From positions 1-24,734 of the IMG/VR virus record IMGVR_UViG_3300022074_000355: DNA of 24,734 bases; one strand, written 5' to 3'. Shown piece by piece: positions 7,796-13,924 of this stretch (position 1 is its first letter; each line of letters begins with the position of its first letter). Source of the DNA: a virus. Below the pieces are notes generated by a model, which saw nothing but the letters and a program-made list of their open reading frames with translations, had not been told where the DNA came from and ran no database searches. A program made the position numbers and the translations under genes.

Positions 7796-8253
7796 TAAAT
7801 TACCATTAACAGACAAGCCACAGCGTTATTAGTACAATGAGCAACGATTGACGATCTAATATCGCCTGTTTCTAGCCGAAGCCATCCCAAGAACAAACTC
7901 AGAGGCAGTAAACCGAAAACATGAAGCGGATCAAGGTGAACCAGCGCAAACAAAATCGAGGTAAAGACCCATGTTCTCTCAGGGGATAAATACCTAGACA
8001 CTAATCCCCAGCCCCACTCACGGAAAATCAGCTCCTCAATTGGAGGGATAACGAAGATGATAAACATAAATAAGATCGCTTGCAATGGACCGATACCATT
8101 GGCAAAAAACTCAGAAACAATTCCAAGCTCTTGTGGTTTAAGGCTCGGAAATGCCTGTGCTAGCTTTGTGACCGCTAGCGATGGAATAAGGCTAATTGTT
8201 GCACCACCTAAAAGCGCTACCGTATAAGGGGTTGGGGTAAATCGCTTAATCAT
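7795..8253 (-). CDS. CPBP-family intramembrane metalloprotease (CAAX protease/Abi-like)
   Basis: CPBP proteins are membrane-embedded metalloproteases. This 152-residue protein is mostly hydrophobic with about four to five membrane segments and holds the three family signatures: EELIFR (73-78, the EExxxR motif), FALVH (102-106, FxxxH) and HCTNN (139-143, HxxxN). All predicted metal or catalytic residues are therefore present. It is short for the family and consists of little but the core. Bacterial relatives process prenylated peptides or protect against bacteriocins; the substrate here is unknown. The start overlaps the glutaredoxin stop (ATGA) and lacks a clear ribosome binding site, suggesting translational coupling. 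Confidence 0.87.
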   Translation of the reverse strand: MIKRFTPTPYTVALLGGATISLIPSLAVTKLAQAFPSLKPQELGIVSEFFANGIGPLQAILFMFIIFVIPPIEELIFREWGWGLVSRYLSPERTWVFTSILFALVHLDPLHVFGLLPLSLFLGWLRLETGDIRSSIVAHCTNNAVACLLMVI

Positions 8254-8591
8254 GGTGATTTAACCAACTTTTGGATCTGAAGGCGGATCTTATCATATTG
8301 GCTGCGTAAGATATCGACCTCTCTATGGAGAACTTCGATCCTGCCCTCGCTGGTCGAGCCAAACTTCATCAAGTCGTCACAACCTCCGATAAACTTGTTT
8401 CCCAAAAATACCACTGGGACTGTTGCTTGACCAGTATCTTCAATAATCATCTGGCGTAAGTTGCTGTCCTTAGACACCTCAATTGTGTGTAGACTAGCAC
8501 CTAGTTCGTTCGTTACATAGTCTCGCGCTTTAATACAATAAGGGCATGTGTCCTTGATGTACATCTTAAAGACCGTTTCTTCAGTTCGCAT
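8250..8591 (-). CDS. Glutaredoxin with C-terminal coiled-coil extension
   Basis: A thiol-disulfide oxidoreductase of the thioredoxin fold. The 113 residues contain the dithiol active site CPYC (16-19), the cis-proline segment TVPVVF near 57 and the glutathione-contact segment GGCDDL near 69. A usual glutaredoxin ends near residue 80; this one has about 33 extra residues forming a charged helix with heptad spacing, probably for binding a partner. Glutaredoxins often supply electrons to ribonucleotide reductase, and the class II enzyme at 12068-13924 is a possible client (inferred). AGGAG lies upstream of the ATG at 8591, and both ends overlap neighbouring genes. Confidence 0.9.
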   Translation of the reverse strand: MRTEETVFKMYIKDTCPYCIKARDYVTNELGASLHTIEVSKDSNLRQMIIEDTGQATVPVVFLGNKFIGGCDDLMKFGSTSEGRIEVLHREVDILRSQYDKIRLQIQKLVKSP

Positions 8592-9075
8592 TTTTCTTTC
8601 TCCTGTCTAATTGTAAAAAAGACAAATATTCTTCTGGGAGGTTATCATAGTAATTAGTTTTGTGAAGTGTTTTACTAGCTCGATTTAACACTTTTCGATG
8701 GGCCACGTTAACCATGAAATACGGACTAAGTGATCGTGGGTTATATCCCTCGACTGCCACATCGTCGTTCGGGTTAAAGCATATGTTTTTATATTGCTTG
8801 AGGCCCTTGAATTTTAACAATTTATTTACAAAGACTTGAAATTGCTTTGTTTGATCAGCAGGTATATCCTCTTTGATAATAAACACTGCACTTTCGAAAT
8901 TTGATTTTTCAAAATCTTCGATTAATTGTGATAGGCCTTTTTCGCCTACCTCTGCAATCATTAATTTATTTGATTCAAGCTCAGGTCTCGCAAATGGACA
9001 CACTGCTTTGCCAGAAAACTCAGGTCTTCTTTCACTCAAGACCTCTTTGATGTAATGTTTAACTTTTTCTTGCAT
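8581..9075 (-). CDS. DUF1415-like protein
   Basis: A 164-residue protein with CPFA at residues 26-29 followed by a basic/polar run, and in the C-terminal half NPDD-type and RSLSPYFMVNVAHR segments. The order and spacing resemble the DUF1415 family, which has CPFA near the N-terminus and an 'RSPYP-x-hydrophobic-x-L-x-R' block later. The match is by eye and distant. No biochemical role is established for the family as far as I know. The gene overlaps the glutaredoxin start by 11 bases and is itself overlapped by the end of the DUF4385 gene. The CPFA cysteine next to a glutaredoxin gene hints at redox chemistry, but that is only a suggestion. Confidence 0.7.
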   Translation of the reverse strand: MQEKVKHYIKEVLSERRPEFSGKAVCPFARPELESNKLMIAEVGEKGLSQLIEDFEKSNFESAVFIIKEDIPADQTKQFQVFVNKLLKFKGLKQYKNICFNPNDDVAVEGYNPRSLSPYFMVNVAHRKVLNRASKTLHKTNYYDNLPEEYLSFLQLDRRKKNAN

Positions 9076-9565
9076 CCTGTGATTCTCTGAACTGTCTTTT
9101 CATTTTAAGGTAGGTGTTATTCTCTCTCGCCAACTTCCACGTCTCTCGAAAGATAACCGCTGACTCTGCCTTTTCACATGTCATGGCATCTGGCTCTTGT
9201 GGCAGAACTGTGCCGTCTGCTGCATACTTCTTACCGTCTCGATGGTTAGCATAGCGACGGGCGCGGGTAAAGCCCATGTGAAGGAACTTCTTGGCCATGT
9301 CTGCCCCTACAAAGTCGCCCTCTGCCAGAAAATTAAGAAACATAGAATAAATTTTCTGTGATGATACTTCCGCTTCCTCAGGAGTCTTGAAGCGCCAATG
9401 TGCACAAATCTCCGATTTGTATGGCTCGCAGATAAGAACACCCTGTTGTCCTCTGCCAATATTATATAGATATGGATTCTCTCGATAATCTACTTCTGGA
9501 TTCCACTTGTGAAAATACTCCTGCATTTGAAGCTTTTCAATGTTTGCGTCATGTAGTCGTCCCAA
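9059..9565 (-). CDS. DUF4385 family protein
   Basis: A protein of about 168 residues recognised by the DUF4385 blocks: NPYLYNIGRGQQGVLICEPYKS, then HWRFKTPEEA, then the signature GDFVGADMAKKFLHMGFTRARRYAN, then RDGKKY. The family is common in phages and bacteria and has no assigned function; the strongly conserved basic and aromatic residues suggest nucleic-acid or nucleotide contact (inferred). The start is uncertain. TTG at 9565 has GGGGG four bases upstream; an earlier TTG at 9583 overlaps the small membrane peptide gene, and the first in-frame ATG lies about a dozen codons further in. A possible promoter lies at 9591-9619. Confidence 0.85.
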   Translation of the reverse strand: MGRLHDANIEKLQMQEYFHKWNPEVDYRENPYLYNIGRGQQGVLICEPYKSEICAHWRFKTPEEAEVSSQKIYSMFLNFLAEGDFVGADMAKKFLHMGFTRARRYANHRDGKKYAADGTVLPQEPDAMTCEKAESAVIFRETWKLARENNTYLKMKRQFRESQDARKS

Positions 9566-9576
9566 AGTACCCCCTG

Positions 9577-9693
9577 TTAACAATTATAAAAACATAACCC
9601 GATTGCGATCAGAATGCAAGTATTAATTATCGCTTGTTTTATTACCCCGGCTACTGTGTAAGCTAGGATCTTGTTTTTTATCGCTTGTTTCAC
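9577..9693 (-). CDS. 38-residue membrane peptide
   Basis: A very short gene read from GTG at 9693 to TAA at 9577-9579, filling a gap that otherwise has no gene. The start overlaps the upstream stop (TAGTG), and AAAGG lies about seven bases before it. The product has a basic N-terminal half with KQAI, then a hydrophobic C-terminal stretch (AIINTCILIAIGLCFYNC) long enough for one membrane pass. The KQAI coding segment occurs twice, through a 13-base direct repeat. No family is recognised. Reading frame, overlap and ribosome binding site support it, but a gene this short could arise by chance. Confidence 0.5.
   Translation of the reverse strand: MKQAIKNKILAYTVAGVIKQAIINTCILIAIGLCFYNC
9591..9619 (-). 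promoter_or_regulatory. Possible promoter for the DUF4385-to-dnaE gene group
   Basis: Minus strand: -35 TTGCAT (9614-9619), 17-bp spacer, -10 TATGTT (9591-9596). The -35 is the same variant as at the uvsE promoter, but the -10 is weaker. A TATAAT further downstream lacks a partner -35 at the right distance. Confidence 0.4.
9628..9691 (-). repeat. 13-base direct repeat inside the small membrane peptide gene
   Basis: AAACAAGCGATAA occurs twice on the minus strand in the same reading frame, just after the start codon and again 18 codons later, producing a repeated KQAI. It may reflect a local duplication that helped create this mini-gene. Confidence 0.6.
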
Positions 9694-9923
9694 TACTCAG
9701 CCTTTACTTTCTTTAGCCATGTGTGGTCCAAAGGCCATTCAATAATTTGGCCCCCTGTTGTCACACCTTTGATCTTAAGGTAAAACCCATTATGGGGTGG
9801 CGGATTGCACCCAAGACTCATGTCATACATCAGTACAATAGAACCTTTCTTAACTTTAGCGCCACCTGTATCCACGCCTTTTTTCAGGACTTCAAATTTA
9901 TCACCTTTCTTGTATGGATTCAT
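9693..9923 (-). CDS. Small protein, function unknown (possible SH3-like fold)
   Basis: A 76-residue protein rich in Gly, Lys and Val. It has an alternating pattern (KKGDKFEVLKKG, VKKGSIVLMYD, NGFYLKIKG, HTWLKKV) that suggests a small beta barrel, such as KOW/SH3-like domains found in many phage proteins. No family signature is recognised. The start overlaps the upstream stop (ATGA) with only a weak GGTGAAG site, so it is probably coupled to the gene before it; its stop overlaps the GTG of the membrane peptide gene. Confidence 0.7.
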   Translation of the reverse strand: MNPYKKGDKFEVLKKGVDTGGAKVKKGSIVLMYDMSLGCNPPPHNGFYLKIKGVTTGGQIIEWPLDHTWLKKVKAE

Positions 9924-10123
9924 TCTTCACCAAACTCAGATAACAAATACTCTTTTGCATCTCGGGCTTCTGCTCCAAAGTTTGCCCACTTTGTGATCTC
10001 ATCAAGGATCTCACTGTGGTCTGCAATTGCAACGGCCTTATCAAGATAAAGTTCAATAGTCGCTTGCGCCTTTGCTTCTTTTGCTTCGAGTTCTAGGATA
10101 ACTGCTTTTAACATCTTATTCAT
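9920..10123 (-). CDS. Small helical acidic protein, function unknown
   Basis: A 67-residue Ala/Glu-rich protein predicted to be almost wholly helical, with a first long helix (about residues 3-35) and an acidic C-terminus ending FGEE. GGAG lies upstream of the ATG at 10123, inside the repeated junction sequence found between genes of this cluster, and both ends overlap neighbours by four bases. No family recognised. Confidence 0.7.
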   Translation of the reverse strand: MNKMLKAVILELEAKEAKAQATIELYLDKAVAIADHSEILDEITKWANFGAEARDAKEYLLSEFGEE

Positions 10124-10135
10124 TCTTTATTCTCC
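10120..10135 (-). repeat. Gene-junction repeat, copy 1
   Basis: Minus-strand GGAGAATAAAGAATGA: ribosome binding site, stop of one gene and start of the next in one 16-base unit. Nearly the same as the copies at 10344-10359 and 10576-10591. Confidence 0.6.
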
Positions 10136-10347
10136 TCTCGGAATACGCCTTTCTCTTCTATCAACAATTTAGCTCTAAACATCTCGCTCAATATTCTCCA
10201 AGGCTTTGGTGCTGCCTTCTGAACTGTCGTCTTAAAGTACGACTTGAGCCATCTATCGTGTGCCCAGCGTCCCAGCCAAGAAGAATTCTCAAGTCTGGGA
10301 ACTACCACCACACCAGACTCCGTTCTAAGAAACAGAGTCTTTTTCAT
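10120..10347 (-). CDS. Small basic protein, function unknown
   Basis: A 75-residue basic protein with many Trp and Arg residues in the middle (SWLGRWAHDRWLKSYF) and a helical C-terminus ending EENKE. GGAGA lies eight bases before the ATG at 10347, in the cluster's repeated junction motif. The gene overlaps the end of the preceding gene by 23 bases. The Trp/Arg pattern could suit nucleic-acid or protein binding; no family recognised. Confidence 0.65.
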   Translation of the reverse strand: MKKTLFLRTESGVVVVPRLENSSWLGRWAHDRWLKSYFKTTVQKAAPKPWRILSEMFRAKLLIEEKGVFREENKE

Positions 10348-10579
10348 TCTTCGCTCTCCATCTTGCCCATCGACCTTCCCTTGCTACCTCCACTTTCCAG
10401 CCACCAGCCTCTTCAAGAGTGTCAATGCGAGTCTGACTGTGACGAACATCTGCGGCAAACCACTGGACCCAGCAGTGGTTATATGCATCTTTTTTCGCGA
10501 CATACCCGAGCACAGTGCGCTCCCGAGTTCCAAGACTGGTTAGTCGCACTAAATCACCAACTTCCATTCTGACTTTCAC
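10325..10579 (-). CDS. Small beta-rich protein, function unknown
   Basis: An 84-residue protein beginning KVRMEVGDLVRLTS and followed by VLGYVAKK and CWVQWFAADV, a pattern typical of KOW/SH3-like barrels in phage accessory proteins. The C-terminal tail is basic. The start is GTG at 10579 (GTGA overlap with the upstream stop), with GGAG eight bases before it as at sister junctions; an ATG at 10567 would remove four residues. The last residues run past the next gene's start in another frame. In a neighbouring frame the same bases would end in ESEE, matching the ENEE end of the preceding gene, so the tail may have been altered by a small frame change (inferred). Confidence 0.65.
   Translation of the reverse strand: MKVRMEVGDLVRLTSLGTRERTVLGYVAKKDAYNHCWVQWFAADVRHSQTRIDTLEEAGGWKVEVAREGRWARWRAKNEKDSVS
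10344..10359 (-). repeat. Gene-junction repeat, copy 2
   Basis: Minus-strand GGAGAGCGAAGAATGA, differing from copy 1 at three positions and from copy 3 at two. It holds the ribosome binding site and start codon of the 75-residue gene. Confidence 0.6.
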
Positions 10580-10591
10580 TCTTCGTTCTCC
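10576..10591 (-). repeat. Gene-junction repeat, copy 3
   Basis: Minus-strand GGAGAACGAAGAGTGA, the junction between the 55-residue and 84-residue genes, with a GTG start in place of ATG. Related but looser versions occur at 10740-10755 and 9920-9935. Confidence 0.6.
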
Positions 10592-10743
10592 ATGGAATCA
10601 AGATATAGAAACAACTCTTCTTCAAATTTAAACATAGCAGCCCTAAAATGCAGAGCCCTCTCGAAAGAGCGGTCACGCTTCTTGGCTTCTCTGAATGCTT
10701 CTCTGAGTTCCATGATTAAAAGAGTCAGGTCAGGTGATTTCAT
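10576..10743 (-). CDS. Small helical protein, function unknown
   Basis: A 55-residue charged, helical protein (MKSPDLTLLIMELREAF at the start, MENEE at the end). The frame stays open upstream to 10860, but that would overlap thyX by 131 bases. ATG at 10743 has a GAAGAG site at the usual distance and overlaps the thyX stop by only 14 bases, so I use it. No family recognised; it is probably translated with thyX. Confidence 0.65.
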   Translation of the reverse strand: MKSPDLTLLIMELREAFREAKKRDRSFERALHFRAAMFKFEEELFLYLDSMENEE

Positions 10744-11524
10744 TCTTTGCTCTTCGGTAAGCCCCAACCGCAGCAGGCCACAGCCCTTCTGCAATTTCCA
10801 AGCAAGCCTCAGCCATCTTTTGAATCTCCCATTGAGCCCCTTCGTGTGTGCGGAGGTCAATAAACTTTAGAAGATTGTTCAGGTTGACTGTGCCATAATA
10901 CTCGGTGTACATGTTCTGCGGCAGAACACCACGGGCTTGCTCTCGACAGACGCCTGCTTCAATCAACTTGTTATAAAGTTCCAAACTACATTGGTTGTGG
11001 AACTGAACAGCGTCATCAGCGAGAAAAGAGTGCATCGAGAACATCTCGAAACCATCAAGTTCAACCTCTGGGTTGATCAACTCGTCAGCGTTTGATGCCT
11101 GTCGGTTGGACTCGTGCTGTGTTCTAAACCCATGCGGCTCATAGAACTTGATATTTACATCAGTGTATCGACGAGAAATTTCGTTGTAGCTCCAAGTACG
11201 ATGGCGGTGATGCTGACTCCTAACGAACAGTGGAACAAGAAAACGAAACGTAACAACATTATGTTCAAACGTCGAGGTGTGACGGTGCTTGACCAAGTAG
11301 TTAATGAGTTTATGATCTTTTTCATCTAACTTCTCCTTGTGCTTGCCGAAGCTAACACGGGCGCTGTTCACAATTGTGAGGTCAGATCCCATGTGCTCTA
11401 CATAGTCTACACGACCGATTCCGTCTCCATATAAGTCAATACTTTTTCTTACAAAATTAGTCGCCGCTGGAACTGTAGCAGCTAGCCATTCTCTCTTTGT
11501 TCTATATGCATCTGCGTCGCTCAT
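10730..11524 (-). CDS. thyX: Flavin-dependent thymidylate synthase ThyX
   Basis: Converts dUMP to dTMP with methylenetetrahydrofolate, FAD and NADPH. The 264-residue protein has the defining ThyX motif RHRTWSYNEISRRY at 107-120, an exact fit to RHRxxSxNExSxRY, preceded by a His-rich SQHH stretch. Further on it has the REQARGVLPQ segment and NLNNLLKFIDLR, where the substrate-binding Arg residues lie in the family. Length is typical. GGAGGGG lies just upstream of the ATG at 11524, and the start overlaps the DUF3310 stop (ATGA). With dUTPase and the deaminase in this window it gives the phage its own dTMP route. Confidence 0.97.
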   Translation of the reverse strand: MSDADAYRTKREWLAATVPAATNFVRKSIDLYGDGIGRVDYVEHMGSDLTIVNSARVSFGKHKEKLDEKDHKLINYLVKHRHTSTFEHNVVTFRFLVPLFVRSQHHRHRTWSYNEISRRYTDVNIKFYEPHGFRTQHESNRQASNADELINPEVELDGFEMFSMHSFLADDAVQFHNQCSLELYNKLIEAGVCREQARGVLPQNMYTEYYGTVNLNNLLKFIDLRTHEGAQWEIQKMAEACLEIAEGLWPAAVGAYRRAKNEIT

Positions 11525-11736
11525 TTCCCCTCCAAAAACTCAATCTGTCTCTGTACATACCATTTTGCTTTTTCTAAGTCTTCAATGGCGTTGTTGCTTT
11601 TCTTTCCTGCTCGGATAATGTACTTAATCGCATTCCCGAGAGAAAAGTTTAAGTCGTATGCCTCAATAATCTTAATGGCTTCGTAAGTATTATCTTGTCC
11701 ACCATAATGATCTGGGTGATCCACCGTCTCAGGCAT
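11521..11736 (-). CDS. DUF3310 family protein
   Basis: A 71-residue protein that matches DUF3310 almost end to end: DHPDHYGG near the start, YEAIKIIEA, then LGNAIKYIIRAGKK, then EDLEKAKWYVQRQIE. The domain is widespread in phages, and the T7 gp1.7 nucleotide kinase is, to my knowledge, a member; whether this short form is a kinase cannot be told here. ATG at 11736 has GGGGG upstream and overlaps the previous stop (TGATG); a GTG at 11739 is a less likely start. Position just before thyX fits a nucleotide-metabolism role. Confidence 0.9.
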   Translation of the reverse strand: MPETVDHPDHYGGQDNTYEAIKIIEAYDLNFSLGNAIKYIIRAGKKSNNAIEDLEKAKWYVQRQIEFLEGK

Positions 11737-12008
11737 CACGCCCCCACAGAGGCCATGATATAATTGCGCTCGACAAGATAAAACTTGTTGTCAACGATTT
11801 CAATCTCTTGAACAACATGTGTCGGAACAACCACGACATCCCCATGCTTGTACTCTTCATGGGGATCCAGAACAACTGAAACTGCCTTGAAAGGCTTTTG
11901 GGCTGGTCGGTAATCTTCGGGGAGAGCAATAATGCTCTCCTCCTTCTTTTCTTTTTTATCAAAGCTAAGATCAATCTCGATCCAGCTATTCTTTGGCTCT
12001 AAAACCAT
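11736..12008 (-). CDS. GroES-like (chaperonin-10-like) protein
   Basis: A 90-residue protein with a GroES-like strand order. An N-terminal strand (NSWIEIDLSF) precedes a charged loop and SIIALPE. Then come KAVSVVLDP, HGDVVVVP and the closing KFYLVERNYIMASV, which parallels the 'GD-hydrophobic-V ... lv-E-x-dI-LA' end of co-chaperonins. If so it could cap the host GroEL to help fold phage proteins, as T4 gp31 does. The mobile loop that contacts GroEL is short and not clearly recognisable, so function is tentative. ATG at 12008 is chosen because GGAG lies upstream at proper spacing; an ATG at 12020 has no site. A promoter stands at 12035-12063. Confidence 0.75.
   Translation of the reverse strand: MVLEPKNSWIEIDLSFDKKEKKEESIIALPEDYRPAQKPFKAVSVVLDPHEEYKHGDVVVVPTHVVQEIEIVDNKFYLVERNYIMASVGA
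11921..11940 (-). other. Hairpin within the GroES-like gene
   Basis: Perfect 8-bp inverted repeat, GGAGAGCA and TGCTCTCC around a 4-base loop. It lies in coding sequence for the segment ESIIALP. It may be incidental or may affect mRNA processing; nothing else supports a role. Confidence 0.4.
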
Positions 12009-12034
12009 AGTGAACTCCATTGGATTGTTTATAA

Positions 12035-12063
12035 ATTATAACTCATTGCGTTGCGAAAGTCAA
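12035..12063 (-). promoter_or_regulatory. Promoter for the GroES-like/DUF3310/thyX operon
   Basis: Minus strand: -35 TTGACT (12058-12063), 17-bp spacer, -10 TATAAT (12035-12040), in the short gap after the nrdJ gene. It is followed by GGAG and the start at 12008. It is the nearest strong promoter to thyX and the run of overlapping small genes beyond. Confidence 0.8.
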
Positions 12064-12067
12064 GAAA

Positions 12068-13924
12068 TTATTTGATTTCGCACGCACCGCCTGCACAAGC
12101 CAACTCGCCCTGTAGATCAGTATCGTCTTGCATCTCGACAACACCAGTAAGATCCACGGAAAGCAGAGACTTAAGCATTTCGTTATAAGTGTCCACATCA
12201 CAATCCTCAAAAGGCGCTTGCTTATAGGTGTGGTCAGAGTGTGGAAGAACAGACAAACCGTTATATGTTCCACGGTTTTCCCACATCCACTCACCAACCT
12301 CGTCCCACTCGTCTTCCTTAATTGTGACAGTTGCACTCACATTGTGCGTATTTTGACCCTTGCTGTGCCCTGCCTTGACCCACTCAACACTTACCTTCTT
12401 GACGCGCTCAAGCATCTCTAGGGCCGTCTCAGAGCGTGTGATGGCACCTTCTGGAGCCTTCTGGGGGGCGGAGATCACTGCGGTATCATGTGGTCGGAAA
12501 TACTCATCCTCCACAAGCTCTGGGTGATACTGAGCAAGATACTGATAAATTGCCTCGTTCTTACCCACTCGAATACGACGGATATAGTAATCATTGTGCC
12601 ATGCATGGATGCCGGATGAAGTTCCAAGTGTCAAAGACGTGGTTCCAGCAGGCTTAACACAAGTTGTTCGTGCTGCTGGTCGAATACCAAGTAGCTCTGC
12701 TGCTCGCTTGTTCTCTGCTTTTACCACCTTTGCAGCAGCCTTCATATCTAGATCAAGCACCTTACCTGACGCAATACCAGTCATAGAGACGCCGATAAGA
12801 GAGTCTTTCTCTGTGTTACGCTGCCACACTGGTCGTAGGTAGTGAAAGTCTGTGTAAGAAGCCTGTAGTGTTCCGATGAATGAGGCAGCGCGAACTCGAT
12901 CCTCATACTCTTCCTGACTTTCCACATTGGAAACATTAACCTCAGTCAAATTACAGAACTGGAAGGGTCGCAAAGCAATCTCACAACATGGGTTTGTTCC
13001 CCAATCTTTATCGAATGTAAAGTAGAAACCGGGCTCACCTGCACCACTTGCTCGAACTCGCTCCCAAACATCTTGGAAAAACTCCTTGGTCACAATGTGT
13101 CGCATAAGAACGATAGAGTTGTTTGCTCGTCCACGCTGCGGGTTAGTCTCCCACCAACTACCTGCCTTGCAAGCAATCATCTCATCATCGTCTGCGGAGA
13201 AGAGGGAGATAAGAGCAGCACGACGGATACCGCCTGCTAGCACCGCATCAGCGATGTGGCAGATCATATCATGAACCTCAATCGGACTTAATTTATCGCC
13301 ATTCTCCTTCATATCGAGAACACCGCGCAACTTAACAAGACACTCGCGAAGAGGTTGTGGTCCGGGTGCTTTACCGCCAGAAGTCACTAAACTAGCGCCC
13401 TTAGGACGGATATCAGAGAAGTCAAACCGAATCTTCGAAGTACCCTTGAAGTAAGATGATACAAGAGCCTTTACAGCATCAGCCCAGCCTTCGATGGAAT
13501 CAGAGATAAGATAGCGATAAGTACGCTTGCCGCTTGGCTTGCGGATTTCTGGTAGCTGCTCGACATGATGGGTCTGAACAGAGTATCCAACACCAGTGCC
13601 TCCAAGAAGAAGAAACATGGTTTCGCTGAATGCGCGAACATCATCAATTGGCATATAAGCACAATTGAACACTCGGTTTGGTGCAACCTCAATAGGCTTT
13701 CCACCAAACTGCATCGACCTCATAGAAGGCAAAACTTTCTTTTCATAAACAAATTTATAAGCCGCCTCGATCTCGTCTTTGAGATGGGGAAACTTCTTAA
13801 TGTGCATTGACTTGTTACGGTCAACCAATTCGACAAATGTCTCACGACGATACTTATCCTCCAAGTATCGGGCATACTTCATGTGTACTGTGATGTCTGA
13901 CAAGATCTCTGATGATAATTCCAT
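12068..13924 (-). CDS. nrdJ: Adenosylcobalamin-dependent (class II) ribonucleotide reductase
   Basis: Reduces ribonucleotides to deoxynucleotides using a B12-generated radical, so it needs no oxygen and no second subunit. In 618 residues the expected cysteines are visible: Cys88 in FNCAY, the radical Cys313 with Glu315 in NPCCE, Cys324 eleven residues later in FCNL (its spacing to Cys313 matches the Lactobacillus enzyme), and the C-terminal redox pair CAGGAC (610-615). LLGGTGVGYS near 106 and RPKGASLVTSGGKAPGP near 173 are further family blocks. It is shorter than the 739-residue Lactobacillus protein. AAGGAG precedes the ATG, which overlaps the helicase stop (TAATG). The host must supply cobalamin. 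Confidence 0.96.
   Translation of the reverse strand: MELSSEILSDITVHMKYARYLEDKYRRETFVELVDRNKSMHIKKFPHLKDEIEAAYKFVYEKKVLPSMRSMQFGGKPIEVAPNRVFNCAYMPIDDVRAFSETMFLLLGGTGVGYSVQTHHVEQLPEIRKPSGKRTYRYLISDSIEGWADAVKALVSSYFKGTSKIRFDFSDIRPKGASLVTSGGKAPGPQPLRECLVKLRGVLDMKENGDKLSPIEVHDMICHIADAVLAGGIRRAALISLFSADDDEMIACKAGSWWETNPQRGRANNSIVLMRHIVTKEFFQDVWERVRASGAGEPGFYFTFDKDWGTNPCCEIALRPFQFCNLTEVNVSNVESQEEYEDRVRAASFIGTLQASYTDFHYLRPVWQRNTEKDSLIGVSMTGIASGKVLDLDMKAAAKVVKAENKRAAELLGIRPAARTTCVKPAGTTSLTLGTSSGIHAWHNDYYIRRIRVGKNEAIYQYLAQYHPELVEDEYFRPHDTAVISAPQKAPEGAITRSETALEMLERVKKVSVEWVKAGHSKGQNTHNVSATVTIKEDEWDEVGEWMWENRGTYNGLSVLPHSDHTYKQAPFEDCDVDTYNEMLKSLLSVDLTGVVEMQDDTDLQGELACAGGACEIK

Noticed and set aside
7796-7816. 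TTG start for the Rossmann-like gene
   Set aside because: No Shine-Dalgarno site; the ATG at 7795 overlaps the upstream stop in the style of this genome.
10744-10860. Longer reading of the 55-residue gene back to 10860
   Set aside because: It would overlap thyX by 131 bases; an ATG with a binding site at 10743 is far more economical.
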